Positions 48,609 to 57,632 of a stretch of 64,000 bases of DNA are shown in pieces (positions within the stretch are counted from its first letter, which is position 1; each line of letters opens with the position of its first letter). The translations under genes were made by a program, and so were the position numbers. The notes beneath the pieces are model-generated. The model searched no databases, was not told where the DNA came from, and worked only from the letters and a program-made list of their open reading frames with translations. Location: the NCBI RefSeq assembly GCF_011193355.1, contig NZ_CP049780.1, positions 7,098,634-7,162,633 on the forward strand, given 5' to 3'. The stretch is from Streptomyces sp. JB150. GTDB lineage: Bacteria; Actinomycetota; Actinomycetes; Streptomycetales; Streptomycetaceae.

Positions 48609-51600
48609 ATGACCGCACACACGACCGTGCCGACGGCCCCGCCGATCCACGGGCGAGGCGCGGAACGACACCAACTGGCCGCGCTGCCGGACCGGCTGCG
48701 GACCGGCAGCGCCGTGCTCGTCCTGACCGGCGAGCCCGGACTCGGCCGTACGACCCTCCTCGACGAAGCCGCCCGCGCCTTCCGGCCCGGACCGGTGCTG
48801 TACGTCCGCTGCGACGCGGCCGATCCCCAGCCGTACGGCGGTGTCCGCGCGCTCACCGCGGCCGCGGGACACACGCCCGCCGGCGCCCTCGACCCACGGA
48901 CCGCGCCCCGCGTCCTGCTGGACGCCTTCCGCGCCGCCGCCGGGGACGGCCCCCTGCTGGTGTGCCTGGACGACGTCCACCTGTGGGACACCCCGTCGCG
49001 CACCGCCCTCGCCCACGCCGCCCGCCGTCTCCCCGGCGCCGGGCGGGTGGGCCTCCTCCTCACCACCCTCGGCCCCGGACCGGCCGACCGGGACGTCGCC
49101 GGACTGCCCGCCCTGCAGCTGCACCCGCTGCCCTCGTCGGCCGCCGGCGCGCTGCTCGACGAGGTGACCGGCAGCGCCGTCGATCCCGCCCTGCGCGACG
49201 ACCTGCTGGAAGAGGCCGACGGCAACCCGGCGTTGCTGCTCGCGATGGTCCGCCGGCTCACGCCTGCCCAGCTCTCCGGTGACCAGGACCCACCCCGGCC
49301 GCTCGCCGACCCCCGGACCCTGACCGGCGTCACGGGGGAGTGGCCCGCCGCCCCGAACCCCGCCGTCGAGGACCTGTTGCTCCTCACGGCCACCGCCTTA
49401 CGGGGCACGGAACGGACGGAGACGGACGCCGCCGTCATCCGGGCCGCCGCCCGGGAATGCCGGCCCTCGGACTGTGCCGCACCGCCCGGGGCGCAAGCCA
49501 TGCCCGCAGTCCCGGTCCAGCCCGGCGGCCTCGCCTGCGCCGAGCCTTCGGCTCCGCCCGCTGCCCCGGCGCCTCGGGAGGCCGCGTCCCTGCTCGACGA
49601 CTCAGGGCTCCCGGACACCCTGCTCCTCTCCGACGGCCGCCTCCGCTTCGCGAGCTCCCTCGCCCGCAGAGTCGTGTACGCCAGAGCCGCCCCCGACCGC
49701 CGCCGCGCGGCGCACCGCGCCCTCGCCCAAGCCCTGCGCGCGCAGGGGCGGGAACTGCCCGCCCTCGTGCACGAGGCCTGGGCCACCACCGGGCCGGCCC
49801 CCGAGCGAGCGGACCGGCTCGCGGCGGCGGCTGCCGGCGGGCCCAACCACCGGCTGCGCGCCACGGCCCTCGCGCGCGCCGCGGACCTCACCCCGCCCGG
49901 CTTGACGCGTCGGGAGCGGTACACGGCCGCCGCGGAACAGGAACTGCTCGCCGGGCGCCCCCGCCAGGCCCTCCGTCTGCTCGCGGAGGCCGACCACGAC
50001 CTGGATACCGGCGGTCTGCTGCCCGGCGACGTGGACTCGCTGTCTGGCTGCGTGGAAGCGCCGAGCGGGCGTGCGGACTTGCTGTCGGTCCGCGTGGACT
50101 TGGCGGGCGGGCGCGCCGACTTGCCGTCCAGGGGCGGAGACTTGCCGAGTGGCCCGGTCGACTTGCTGAGCGGGCGCGTTGAGCAGGAGGGCGCCGCTCC
50201 CGGCCTGGTGCGCAGTCGCGCCGCCCAGGCGACCGGTCACGCCGCCCAGGCGGTCGACCTCGCCCGTCAGGAACCGGCGCCCGCCGGTCAGGCATCGCAC
50301 TACGGCGTTCAGGTGCCGGGTGGCACCCACCAGGTGCCGGCCCGGGCCGGCCAGACGCCCGGCCGCCATGCCCTAGCTCCCACCCGCACCGGCCGGGCGG
50401 CCGGTCCTGCTGCTCAGGCACCGGGCCGTACCGTTCAGACGCCGGTCGCCGCCGTTCCGGCGCCAGGCACCGCCGGTCACGGGCCGGGCCATGCCGCCGC
50501 TCAAGCGCCGAGCCATGCCGCCGCTCAGGCACCGAGCCACAGCGATCAGGTGCCGGACCAGACGACCCAAACCCCCGACCCCACCCCCCAAGCTCCACAC
50601 CCCACCACCCCAGCCCCCCACCACACCCACCACCCCCAACCCGCCCACGCCCCCGTCGACCTCATCCGTGGTCGTGCCGAGATGGTGCGTGGGCTGGCTC
50701 AGTTGCTCGACGGTCCCGTCGCCGATGCGCGGGCGTCGCTGCTGTCCGCTGCCGCGCTCCTCGGGCCCGTCGCGCCGGCTCAGGCGGCGTCCGCCGCGCT
50801 CGCCGCCGCCGACGCCGCCTGGGCCGGCGGCGATCTGCCGGCGCTGCGGGAGGCGCTGTGCGGCGCGGGCGGTGACGACGACTACCGCGTCGGTCTCGCC
50901 GCTCTCCTCGACGGGCGTCTTGACCTCGCCACCGTCCCGCTGCGCCGCGTCGTGGGCCGCGCCCGCACGGCCGCGGAGCCGGAGGACCTACTGCGCGCGG
51001 CGGCCGCCGCGCTGGTCCTGGGGGACATGCCGGCCGCGGCGGAGGCGGGCGCGCGGGCGCTGGCCGCGGCCCGGATCCGGGGCTCGGCCACGCTCGTCCC
51101 GCGGGCCCTGGAGTACCTGGCGTACGCCGAGCTGCGCGCCGGCCGGCACGCCCAGGCGAGGACGCACGCCGAGGAGGGACTGCGGACCGCGCGGCGCACC
51201 GGGCAGCGCAACACCGCGGCCCACCATCACGCCGTACTCGCCTTGGCGGCGTCCATCGAGGGCGAGGGCGCCACCGTCGACGGGCATGCCGGCGCCGCCC
51301 TGGCGACGGCCCGCGCACACGGGCTGGCCCAGCCCGCCACCCTCGCCCAGTGGGCGGCGGCGCGCGCCGACCTGGGCCGCGGCCGCCCCCTGGAGGCGGC
51401 GGACCGGCTCGGCCCGCTGGTCTGCCCCGGGCCCCGGCGCGGGCACTTCGCGGTGTGGATGCTGGCCGTCCCCTGCTTCGTCGAGGCCGCCGTGCGGGCC
51501 GGCCGCGCTGATGACGCCCGGCAGGTCGTGGCGGACTTCGCCGCCTGGGCCGGCTTCGGCGCCGACCCGCAGGCCCCCGCCCAGCTGCTGCGCTGCCACG

Positions 51601-52097
51601 CCCTGCTGGCCCCGCCGGACCGGGCCGGCGACCTGTACGTACGGGCCCTGGCGCTGCACGAGCAGGCGGGCGGCGACTTCGAACGGGCCCGCACGGAGCT
51701 GCTGTACGGCAAGTGGCTGCGGCGGCGCCGAAGGCCGCGGGAGGCCCGGGACCGGCTCGGCGCCGCACTGGTCGGCTTCGACCGCTGCGGCGCCCACGTC
51801 TGGGCCGAGCAGACCCGCGCCGAGCTGCGGGCGAACGGGGCCGCCGCGACCGTCACCGCGCCGCGGGGGACCGTAGCGGGGCCGGACGCGCTGGCCCGGC
51901 TGACCCCGCAGCAGTGGCGGATCGCCCGGTGCGTCGCCCAGGGCGCCACCAACCGGGAGGTGGCCCGCAGCCTGTCCGTGAGCACCCGCACCGTCGACTA
52001 CCACCTCCGCAATGTGTTCGCCGCCCTCGGGGTGCGGTCCCGGGTGGAACTGGCCCGCCTGGTCGAACGGGCCGAAAAGACCCGTGCACAGCTCTAG
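48609..52097 (+). CDS. Giant LuxR-type ATPase regulator (LAL family) with repetitive insert and TTA codon
   Basis: The 1162-residue protein has an N-terminal AAA-like ATPase with Walker A VLTGEPGLGRTTLLDEAARA (about 37-56) and Walker B LLVCLDDVHLWD. TPR-like helices of the C-terminal half follow (RAGRHAQARTHAEEGLRTAR). The last 65 residues are a LuxR HTH: LTPQQWRIARCVAQGATNRE, SLSVSTRTVDYHLRNVFAAL. LAL regulators are usually about 900-1000 residues; residues about 474-684 are a low-complexity insert rich in Gln/Ala/Pro/His. Codon 264 is TTA (49398-49400), predicting bldA dependence. LALs often activate secondary metabolism or hydrolase genes; the cutinase is immediately upstream and in the same direction. 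Confidence 0.88.
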   Translation: MTAHTTVPTAPPIHGRGAERHQLAALPDRLRTGSAVLVLTGEPGLGRTTLLDEAARAFRPGPVLYVRCDAADPQPYGGVRALTAAAGHTPAGALDPRTAPRVLLDAFRAAAGDGPLLVCLDDVHLWDTPSRTALAHAARRLPGAGRVGLLLTTLGPGPADRDVAGLPALQLHPLPSSAAGALLDEVTGSAVDPALRDDLLEEADGNPALLLAMVRRLTPAQLSGDQDPPRPLADPRTLTGVTGEWPAAPNPAVEDLLLLTATALRGTERTETDAAVIRAAARECRPSDCAAPPGAQAMPAVPVQPGGLACAEPSAPPAAPAPREAASLLDDSGLPDTLLLSDGRLRFASSLARRVVYARAAPDRRRAAHRALAQALRAQGRELPALVHEAWATTGPAPERADRLAAAAAGGPNHRLRATALARAADLTPPGLTRRERYTAAAEQELLAGRPRQALRLLAEADHDLDTGGLLPGDVDSLSGCVEAPSGRADLLSVRVDLAGGRADLPSRGGDLPSGPVDLLSGRVEQEGAAPGLVRSRAAQATGHAAQAVDLARQEPAPAGQASHYGVQVPGGTHQVPARAGQTPGRHALAPTRTGRAAGPAAQAPGRTVQTPVAAVPAPGTAGHGPGHAAAQAPSHAAAQAPSHSDQVPDQTTQTPDPTPQAPHPTTPAPHHTHHPQPAHAPVDLIRGRAEMVRGLAQLLDGPVADARASLLSAAALLGPVAPAQAASAALAAADAAWAGGDLPALREALCGAGGDDDYRVGLAALLDGRLDLATVPLRRVVGRARTAAEPEDLLRAAAAALVLGDMPAAAEAGARALAAARIRGSATLVPRALEYLAYAELRAGRHAQARTHAEEGLRTARRTGQRNTAAHHHAVLALAASIEGEGATVDGHAGAALATARAHGLAQPATLAQWAAARADLGRGRPLEAADRLGPLVCPGPRRGHFAVWMLAVPCFVEAAVRAGRADDARQVVADFAAWAGFGADPQAPAQLLRCHALLAPPDRAGDLYVRALALHEQAGGDFERARTELLYGKWLRRRRRPREARDRLGAALVGFDRCGAHVWAEQTRAELRANGAAATVTAPRGTVAGPDALARLTPQQWRIARCVAQGATNREVARSLSVSTRTVDYHLRNVFAALGVRSRVELARLVERAEKTRAQL
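50030..50660 (+). repeat. Degenerate low-complexity tandem repeats inside the LuxR-type gene
   Basis: The DNA here is made of short related phrases, for example gcgccgagccatgccgccgct repeated near 50500-50540, gggcgtgcggacttgctgtc-like units near 50070-50180, and a poly-(ccccca) tail at 50580-50640. The protein reads as runs such as AAQAPSHAAAQAPSHSDQ and PDPTPQAPHPTTPAPHH. The frame stays open throughout. Confidence 0.8.
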
Positions 52098-52223
52098 GGA
52101 CCGACCGGACGGTATGTCATCCTTCCGGGCAGGACGAGTCAGGCGGTCGCCGCCGCACGGGCCAGGGGGAACCGGCCCGGCACCCGGCACCGCCGCGAAG
52201 CCCGACCCTGGGGGAGGACCGCG

Positions 52224-53663
52224 ATGCACCCTGCCGTACGGACCCGAACGGCGGCGCCCCGCCCGGCCGCGACCGCCGCGCCGCAGCCGCGCGCCCGGCG
52301 CGTCCGGTCGCTGATCGACGCCGAGGCCATCCGCGTCCTGCACCGCGCCGCGCGCGTGCTGATGGACGACCTGGCCGACCTGACCGACCGGCTGATGGCC
52401 GTCGTCCAGGACCAGGAACCCGCCTACCGGGCCGCCGTGGAGAGCGATCCGGCCGGGGTCTGGCAGGAGATGCACCGCTCGCTGCGGCACAGCGTGGCCT
52501 CGCTGCTCGACCCGCGCGGCGCCCGCGACGGCGCGCGCCGCTGCTCCTGGCGGATCGGCGCCACCCGCGCCGAGCAGGGCCTGCCCCTGGACGCCGTACT
52601 GCACGCGTTCCGGCTCGGCGGATCCCTGGTGTGGCAGGGGCTCGTCGAGGAGACCTCGCGGCGGGCGCCCGAGGACGTCCGGCTGCTCGTCCACGTCGCG
52701 ACCGACGTGTGGAACTTCGTCGACGAGCACTGCACGATCGTCACCGACGCCTACCGACAGGTCGAACGGCAGCTGACCTGGCGGCGCGAGAACCAGGTCC
52801 GGCTGCTGGCCGCCGCCCTCCTCGACGGCACCAGCCGGATCGCCGACCTGCCGGAGACCGCGCGGGCGCTGGAGATGCCGGAGCACGGCCGGTACGTGGT
52901 GGTCGCGGTCGCCGACGGGGGCCTCGGCGGCGCCCGCGGCGCGGCCGTCGTCCGGGGCGCGGCGCGCGTCCACTGGCACGCGGGCGTCGACGTGGACTAC
53001 GGCATCGTCCTGCTCGGCGAGGGCGAAGGCGAGGGGGTAGGCGAGGGCGACGGCCACGGTAACGGCAGCGGGGACGGAGACGGCCACGGCGTCAACGGTC
53101 GCGACGCCGGCCAAGCCCACGCTCGCGTCAACACTCACGGCACCGGCACCCGCACCGGCACCGGCACCCGCACCAGCGGCACCGGCCCCCGTGACGCGCG
53201 GGCCGCCCGGAACCTGCCGGAGCCCACCGGCGACCCCGGGACCAGGATCGGCGTGAGCGGACCCGTGGACGGACTGGCCGCAGTGGGCGAGGCCCGCCGG
53301 CTCGCCGACACCGCGCTGCGGATGTGTCCCGCCGACGGCGGCACCATCCGGCTCGCCGAGCACCTGCCCGCGGCCCTCGTCGTGTCGTCGCCCGAGCTCG
53401 GCGCCACCCTCGCCGACCGGGTCCTCGGCCCGCTGGAGCGCGTGGACCCCGCCGACCGCGAAATCCTGCTCGCCACCCTGGCCACCTGGCTGTCCTGCGA
53501 CGGCTCCGCGCAACGGGCGGGCGAGCGCCTGTACTGCCACCGCAACACCGTCCTGAACCGCCTGCGCCGCTTCGAACAGCTCACCGGACGTTCCCTGGCC
53601 CGCCCCTCCGACCTCGTCGAGATCAGCCTGGCCCTGACGGCACGCCGCCTCCTCCACGACTGA
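52224..53663 (+). CDS. PucR/CdaR-type regulator with Gly-rich insert
   Basis: The 479-residue protein has an N-terminal helical sensor (about 30-190, LMDDLADLTDRLMAVVQDQE), a degenerate central GGDEF-like region and the C-terminal PucR HTH_30 (TLATWLSCDGSAQRAGERLY, CHRNTVLNRLRRFEQLTG). Residues about 270-330 are a low-complexity insert starting GEGEGEGVGEGDGHGNGSG and continuing with THGTGTRTGTGTRTSGTG, absent from normal members of about 400 residues. PucR regulators usually act on catabolic or transport genes next to them, here possibly the livFGHMK operon. GGGAGGA precedes ATG 52224. Confidence 0.85.
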   Translation: MHPAVRTRTAAPRPAATAAPQPRARRVRSLIDAEAIRVLHRAARVLMDDLADLTDRLMAVVQDQEPAYRAAVESDPAGVWQEMHRSLRHSVASLLDPRGARDGARRCSWRIGATRAEQGLPLDAVLHAFRLGGSLVWQGLVEETSRRAPEDVRLLVHVATDVWNFVDEHCTIVTDAYRQVERQLTWRRENQVRLLAAALLDGTSRIADLPETARALEMPEHGRYVVVAVADGGLGGARGAAVVRGAARVHWHAGVDVDYGIVLLGEGEGEGVGEGDGHGNGSGDGDGHGVNGRDAGQAHARVNTHGTGTRTGTGTRTSGTGPRDARAARNLPEPTGDPGTRIGVSGPVDGLAAVGEARRLADTALRMCPADGGTIRLAEHLPAALVVSSPELGATLADRVLGPLERVDPADREILLATLATWLSCDGSAQRAGERLYCHRNTVLNRLRRFEQLTGRSLARPSDLVEISLALTARRLLHD

Positions 53664-53967
53664 CCGCCGCGCCACCTGCCGCCCTCGGCGCCACCCCCTC
53701 GACCGGCCGTCCCCAACCGGCCGTCCGCGCCGCCGCCGTACGCCCTCAAGGGCCGGACCCCGCCGCTTCCCGCGCGCCGGAGCCCGGCCCTTCCCACGCG
53801 TCCGCGACTCCCCACCCCTGGGCACCCGCACAACCCGAAGGCCCCCCGACTGGGACCACGCACCCACCACCCCGATAACCCTGTACCGGCCTGCGGCGCC
53901 CGTGCTGTCGTGAGCTCCCCTTCCCCCGAACACCCGTGCCCGCGCGGCACGGGTCCGAGGAGCCGCG
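53664..53967 (+). promoter_or_regulatory. Leader region of the liv operon with a 5'-UTR hairpin
   Basis: This 304-bp spacer holds no gene. A perfect hairpin, ACCCGTGCC-cgcgc-GGCACGGGT (53932-53954), lies just 2 nt before the GAGGAG ribosome binding site of livF. It could modulate translation or be an operator. No clear promoter boxes are visible. Confidence 0.5.
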
Positions 53968-54840
53968 ATGCCTGGAAGCCCACCGGACGACGAGCCCGCG
54001 CTGCACGTCGAGGATCTCGACGTCACCTACGGCCGCGCCCTGTCCGCACTCCGCTCGGTCTCCCTGACCGTCCCGCACGGCGGCGTCGTCGCGCTGCTGG
54101 GCGCCAACGGCGCCGGAAAGACCACCCTGCTGCGGGCGGTCTCCGGCACCCTGCGCCTGCACCGAGGGACGATCACCGCGGGCCGGATCCGCTACGGCGA
54201 CACCGCACTCGACGGCCGTGATCCCGTCGCCGCCGTCCGCGCCGGAGTGGTGCAGGTCCCCGAGGGCAGGCGGGTGTTCGCCGGTCTGACGGTCGACGAG
54301 AACCTGCGCACCGGCGGACTCGGCCTCGGCCGCCGCAGCCCCGCCCTGGTCCGCGAGTCCCGCGACCGCGTCTTCGCGCTCTTCCCCCGGCTCGCCGAGC
54401 GCACCGGCCAGGCCGCCGGACTGCTCTCCGGCGGTGAACAGCAGATGCTCGCCATCGGCCGCGCCCTGATGGCCGCCCCGCGCCTGCTCCTGCTGGACGA
54501 GCCGTCCCTCGGCCTCGCCCCGCTGATGGTGAACCGGATCGCCGACGTGATCCGCGAGATAAACGCCCAGGGCACCGCCGTGCTGCTGGTCGAGCAGAAC
54601 GCCGGCATGGCCCTCTCGCTCGCCCGCCACGCGTACGTCCTGGAGGTCGGCGAGGTCCGCCTGTCCGGCCCGGCCGGCGAACTGGCCCGCACGGACGCCG
54701 TACGCCGCCTCTACCTCGGAGAGGCCGACGACGACAGCGACCACGGCGGCAACCACGGCGGCGACCCCGGCGGCAACCCCGCCGGTGACCACGGCACCGA
54801 CCACCACAGCGCGTCCGCACACGGTCAGGGGGCCGCGTGA
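53968..54840 (+). CDS. livF: Branched-chain amino acid type ABC importer ATPase (LivF-like)
   Basis: The 290-residue ATPase has Walker A LLGANGAGKTTLLRA, the LivF-type segment GVVQVPEGRRVFAGLTVDEN, signature LLSGGEQQMLAIGRALM, Walker B LLLLDEPSLGLAP and the LivF-type closing LLVEQNAGMALSLA. Residues about 252-290 form a His/Asp/Gly-rich tail (HGGNHGGDPGGNPAGDHGTD) that normal LivF (about 235-250) lacks; it may bind metal or be a neutral expansion. It is the first gene of livFGHMK and overlaps livG by 4 bp. Confidence 0.92.
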   Translation: MPGSPPDDEPALHVEDLDVTYGRALSALRSVSLTVPHGGVVALLGANGAGKTTLLRAVSGTLRLHRGTITAGRIRYGDTALDGRDPVAAVRAGVVQVPEGRRVFAGLTVDENLRTGGLGLGRRSPALVRESRDRVFALFPRLAERTGQAAGLLSGGEQQMLAIGRALMAAPRLLLLDEPSLGLAPLMVNRIADVIREINAQGTAVLLVEQNAGMALSLARHAYVLEVGEVRLSGPAGELARTDAVRRLYLGEADDDSDHGGNHGGDPGGNPAGDHGTDHHSASAHGQGAA

Positions 54841-55637
54841 GCGACCGCACCACACCGCCCCCCGAGCTGGCCGTCCGGGACGTCACCGTCCGGTTCGCCG
54901 GTCTCACCGCGCTCGACGCCGTCTCCTTCACCGTCGCCCCCGGCTCGGTGCACGCGGTGATCGGACCCAACGGGGCGGGCAAGTCCACCTGCTTCAACGT
55001 GCTGTCCGGCCTCACCCGCCCCGCGTCCGGCACCGTCCGGCTCGGCAGCACCGAACTGACCCGGCTGGCCCCGCACCGCATCGCCCGCCTCGGCGTGGCC
55101 CGCACCTTCCAGAACATCGTCACCACCGAGGGCACCGTCGCCGACAACCTGATGCTCGGCCGTCACGCCCTCACCCGCGCGGGCTTCGCCGCCAGCGCCC
55201 TGCGCCTGCCCGGCGCCGTACGCGAGCAGCGCGCCCACCGCGACCGGGCCCGCGAGATCGCCGAACTCACCGGCCTGGGCGGCCTGTTCGACACCCCCGT
55301 CGCGGTCCTGTCCTACGGCGACCGCAAGCGCGTCGAGTTCGCCCGCGCCCTGTGCCTGGAGCCGCGCGTGCTGCTCCTCGACGAACCCGTGGCCGGCATG
55401 AACGGCGCCGAACGCGCCCGCACCGCCGAGGTCATCCACGACGTTCGCGAGCGACTGGGCCTGTCCGTCGTCCTCGTGGAGCACGACATGGGCCTGGTCA
55501 TGCGCCTCGCCGACGAGGTCACCGTCCTCGACTTCGGCCGCGCCATCGCCCACGGCACCCCCGAGGAGGTCCGGCGCGACCCCGAGGTGCTGCGCGCCTA
55601 CCTCGGCACCGACGACACGGGGGAGGACGCGGCATGA
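54837..55637 (+). CDS. livG: Branched-chain amino acid type ABC importer ATPase (LivG-like)
   Basis: The 266-residue ATPase has Walker A VIGPNGAGKSTCFNVL, the LivG marker RIARLGVARTFQNIVTTEGT with VADNLMLGRH, signature-like LSYGDRKRVEFARAL, Walker B VLLLDEPVAGMNGAE and H-loop VLVEHDMGLVM. It pairs with LivF to power the LivHM channel. It overlaps livF and livH by 4 bp each (GTGA/ATGA), so translation is coupled. Confidence 0.93.
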   Translation: MSDRTTPPPELAVRDVTVRFAGLTALDAVSFTVAPGSVHAVIGPNGAGKSTCFNVLSGLTRPASGTVRLGSTELTRLAPHRIARLGVARTFQNIVTTEGTVADNLMLGRHALTRAGFAASALRLPGAVREQRAHRDRAREIAELTGLGGLFDTPVAVLSYGDRKRVEFARALCLEPRVLLLDEPVAGMNGAERARTAEVIHDVRERLGLSVVLVEHDMGLVMRLADEVTVLDFGRAIAHGTPEEVRRDPEVLRAYLGTDDTGEDAA

Positions 55638-56530
55638 CCGGCTTCCTGGACCACCTGCTCAACGGCCTCGCGCTCGGCGCGGTCTACGCCCTTGTCGCCC
55701 TCGGCTTCGTCGTCATCTTCAAAGCCTCCGGGGTGCTCAACTTCGCCCACGGCTCCCTGCTGCTCCTCGGCGGCTACCTCACCGCCGTCCTCCACGACGA
55801 CCTCGGCTTCGCCGGCGCCCTCGCCGCCGCCCTCCTGGTCACGGCACTCGTGGCCGGTGCCATGGACCGGCTGCTGCTGCGCGGTGGCGACCGCGACCCC
55901 AAGGCCGCGCACGTGCAGACGATCGTGACCATCGGCGTCGACATCGTCCTCGTCACCGACCTCGCCCGGCGCATCGGCGGCGACCTGCTCACCCTCGGCG
56001 ACCCCTGGGGGGACGCGGTCACCGAGATCGGTCCGGTGACCGTCGTCGACAGCCGCCTCGCCGCGATCGCCGTGTCCGCCGTCGTCATCGGCGGAGTGTT
56101 CGCCCTCTTCCGGTACACCGCGTGGGGCCTGTCCCTGCGCGCCGCCTCGGAGGACCTGGAAGCGGCGGCCCTGATGGGCGTACGCCTCACCCGCGTGCGC
56201 ATGCTCGCCTGGTGCCTCGCGGGGGCGCTCGCCGCGCTCGCCGCCGTGTTCCTCGCCGCGTTCCCCGCCCCCGGCCTGGAACGCACCACCGGGCAGATCG
56301 CCCTGAAGGCCTTCCCCGCCGCGATCCTCGGCGGCATGGCCTCCCCGCCCGGCGCCCTCGCCGGCAGCCTGCTCATCGGCCTGACCGAGGCCCTGGTCGC
56401 CGGCTACCAGTCCGAACTGCACGTCCTCGGCGAGGGCTTCGGCGACGTCGCCCCCTACGCCGTGATGGTGCTCGTCCTCCTCGTACGTCCCACCGGGCTG
56501 TTCGGCGGGAAGGGAGCGGTCCGTGTCTGA
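55634..56530 (+). CDS. livH: Branched-chain amino acid type ABC importer permease (LivH-like)
   Basis: The 298-residue membrane protein has about 8 spans. It begins FLDHLLNGLALGAVYALVAL with the LivH-typical GVLNFAHGSLLLLGGYLTAV, RAASEDLEAAALMGVRL and KAFPAAILGGMASPPGALAG, GLTEALVAGY. It forms the channel with LivM. Length and motifs are those of family members. It overlaps livM by 8 bp. Confidence 0.93.
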   Translation: MTGFLDHLLNGLALGAVYALVALGFVVIFKASGVLNFAHGSLLLLGGYLTAVLHDDLGFAGALAAALLVTALVAGAMDRLLLRGGDRDPKAAHVQTIVTIGVDIVLVTDLARRIGGDLLTLGDPWGDAVTEIGPVTVVDSRLAAIAVSAVVIGGVFALFRYTAWGLSLRAASEDLEAAALMGVRLTRVRMLAWCLAGALAALAAVFLAAFPAPGLERTTGQIALKAFPAAILGGMASPPGALAGSLLIGLTEALVAGYQSELHVLGEGFGDVAPYAVMVLVLLVRPTGLFGGKGAVRV

Positions 56531-57632
56531 CCTCCTCAAACGCGGCGGGTTCCTGCTGCCCGCGCTGCTCCTCGCTGCCCTGCCCTTCTACCTGGACGCC
56601 TTCTGGCTGCGCGTCGGCCTGTTCGCCATGGCCGCGGCCATCGGCGCCGTCGGCCTCGGGCTGCTCGCGGGCACGGCCGGGCAGCTCTCCCTCGGCCACG
56701 CCTTCTTCCTGGCCGTCGGCGCCTACGGCTACGCCTGGCTGGCCGGCGAACCCGGCCCCGGCCTGCCGCCCGCGCTCGCCCTGGCCGTCGCCGTCCTCCT
56801 GGCCGGCGCCGCGGGCGGCCTGTTCAGCCCCGTCGCCGGCCGCGTCAAGGGCATCTACCTGGGCGTCGCCACCCTCGCCCTGGTCTTCCTCGGCCACCAC
56901 GTCCTGCTCACCGCGGACTCCGTCACCGGCGGCTTCAACGGCCGCTCGGTCCCGCCGCTCACCCTCGGTGGCTTCACCTTCGCCGACACCGACCCCGAAC
57001 TCGTCGTGCTCGGCGTGCCGTTCGGCGCCGAGGAACGCCTGTGGTACCTCGGGCTCGCCCTGTTCGCGCTGACCTGGTTCACCGCCCGCGGCATCCTGCG
57101 CGGACGCCCCGGCCGTGCCCTGGTCGCCGTCCGCGACAGCGAGACCGCCGCCGCCGTCATGGGCGTCGACGTGGCCCGCTACCGCTCGGCCGCCTTCGTC
57201 GTCTCCTCGATGTACGCGGGCCTCGCCGGAGCGCTGCTGGCCCTCGGCTTCCGCCGGATCGTCCCCGACTACTTCGGGCTCGCCCTCTCCGTCGACTACC
57301 TCGCCATGATCGTCATCGGCGGGCTCGGCTCGGTCGCCGGAGCCACCGCAGGCGCCGTCTTCGTCACCGCGCTGCCGCTGCTGATGACCCGGTACGCCGA
57401 CCATCTGCCGCTGGTGGCCGCCCCCGGCAGCACCGAGGGAGCCGTCGGCCCCACCGAGGCCGCCCGCTACCTCTACGGCGCCGCCATCGTCCTCATCCTC
57501 CTGTACGCCCCCGACGGCCTGCACGGACTCGCCCGCCGGCTGCGTGCCCGCGCCGCAGCCCGCCGCACGAAAGCAGATCCCGCGACCACCCCGTCCGCCG
57601 CACCCGCACGACCCAAGGAGCAGACCCCGTGA
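56523..57632 (+). CDS. livM: Branched-chain amino acid type ABC importer permease (LivM-like)
   Basis: The 369-residue membrane protein has about 9-10 spans. It shows GLLAGTAGQLSLGHAFFLAV, GRALVAVRDSETAAAVMGVD, YRSAAFVVSSMYAGLAGALL and MIVIGGLGSVAGATAGAVFV, all LivM signatures. The C-terminus is a basic/Ala/Pro tail (RRLRARAAARRTKADPATTP). GTG 56523 lies inside the end of livH. It overlaps the binding-protein gene by 4 bp. Confidence 0.93.
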   Translation: MSDLLKRGGFLLPALLLAALPFYLDAFWLRVGLFAMAAAIGAVGLGLLAGTAGQLSLGHAFFLAVGAYGYAWLAGEPGPGLPPALALAVAVLLAGAAGGLFSPVAGRVKGIYLGVATLALVFLGHHVLLTADSVTGGFNGRSVPPLTLGGFTFADTDPELVVLGVPFGAEERLWYLGLALFALTWFTARGILRGRPGRALVAVRDSETAAAVMGVDVARYRSAAFVVSSMYAGLAGALLALGFRRIVPDYFGLALSVDYLAMIVIGGLGSVAGATAGAVFVTALPLLMTRYADHLPLVAAPGSTEGAVGPTEAARYLYGAAIVLILLYAPDGLHGLARRLRARAAARRTKADPATTPSAAPARPKEQTP

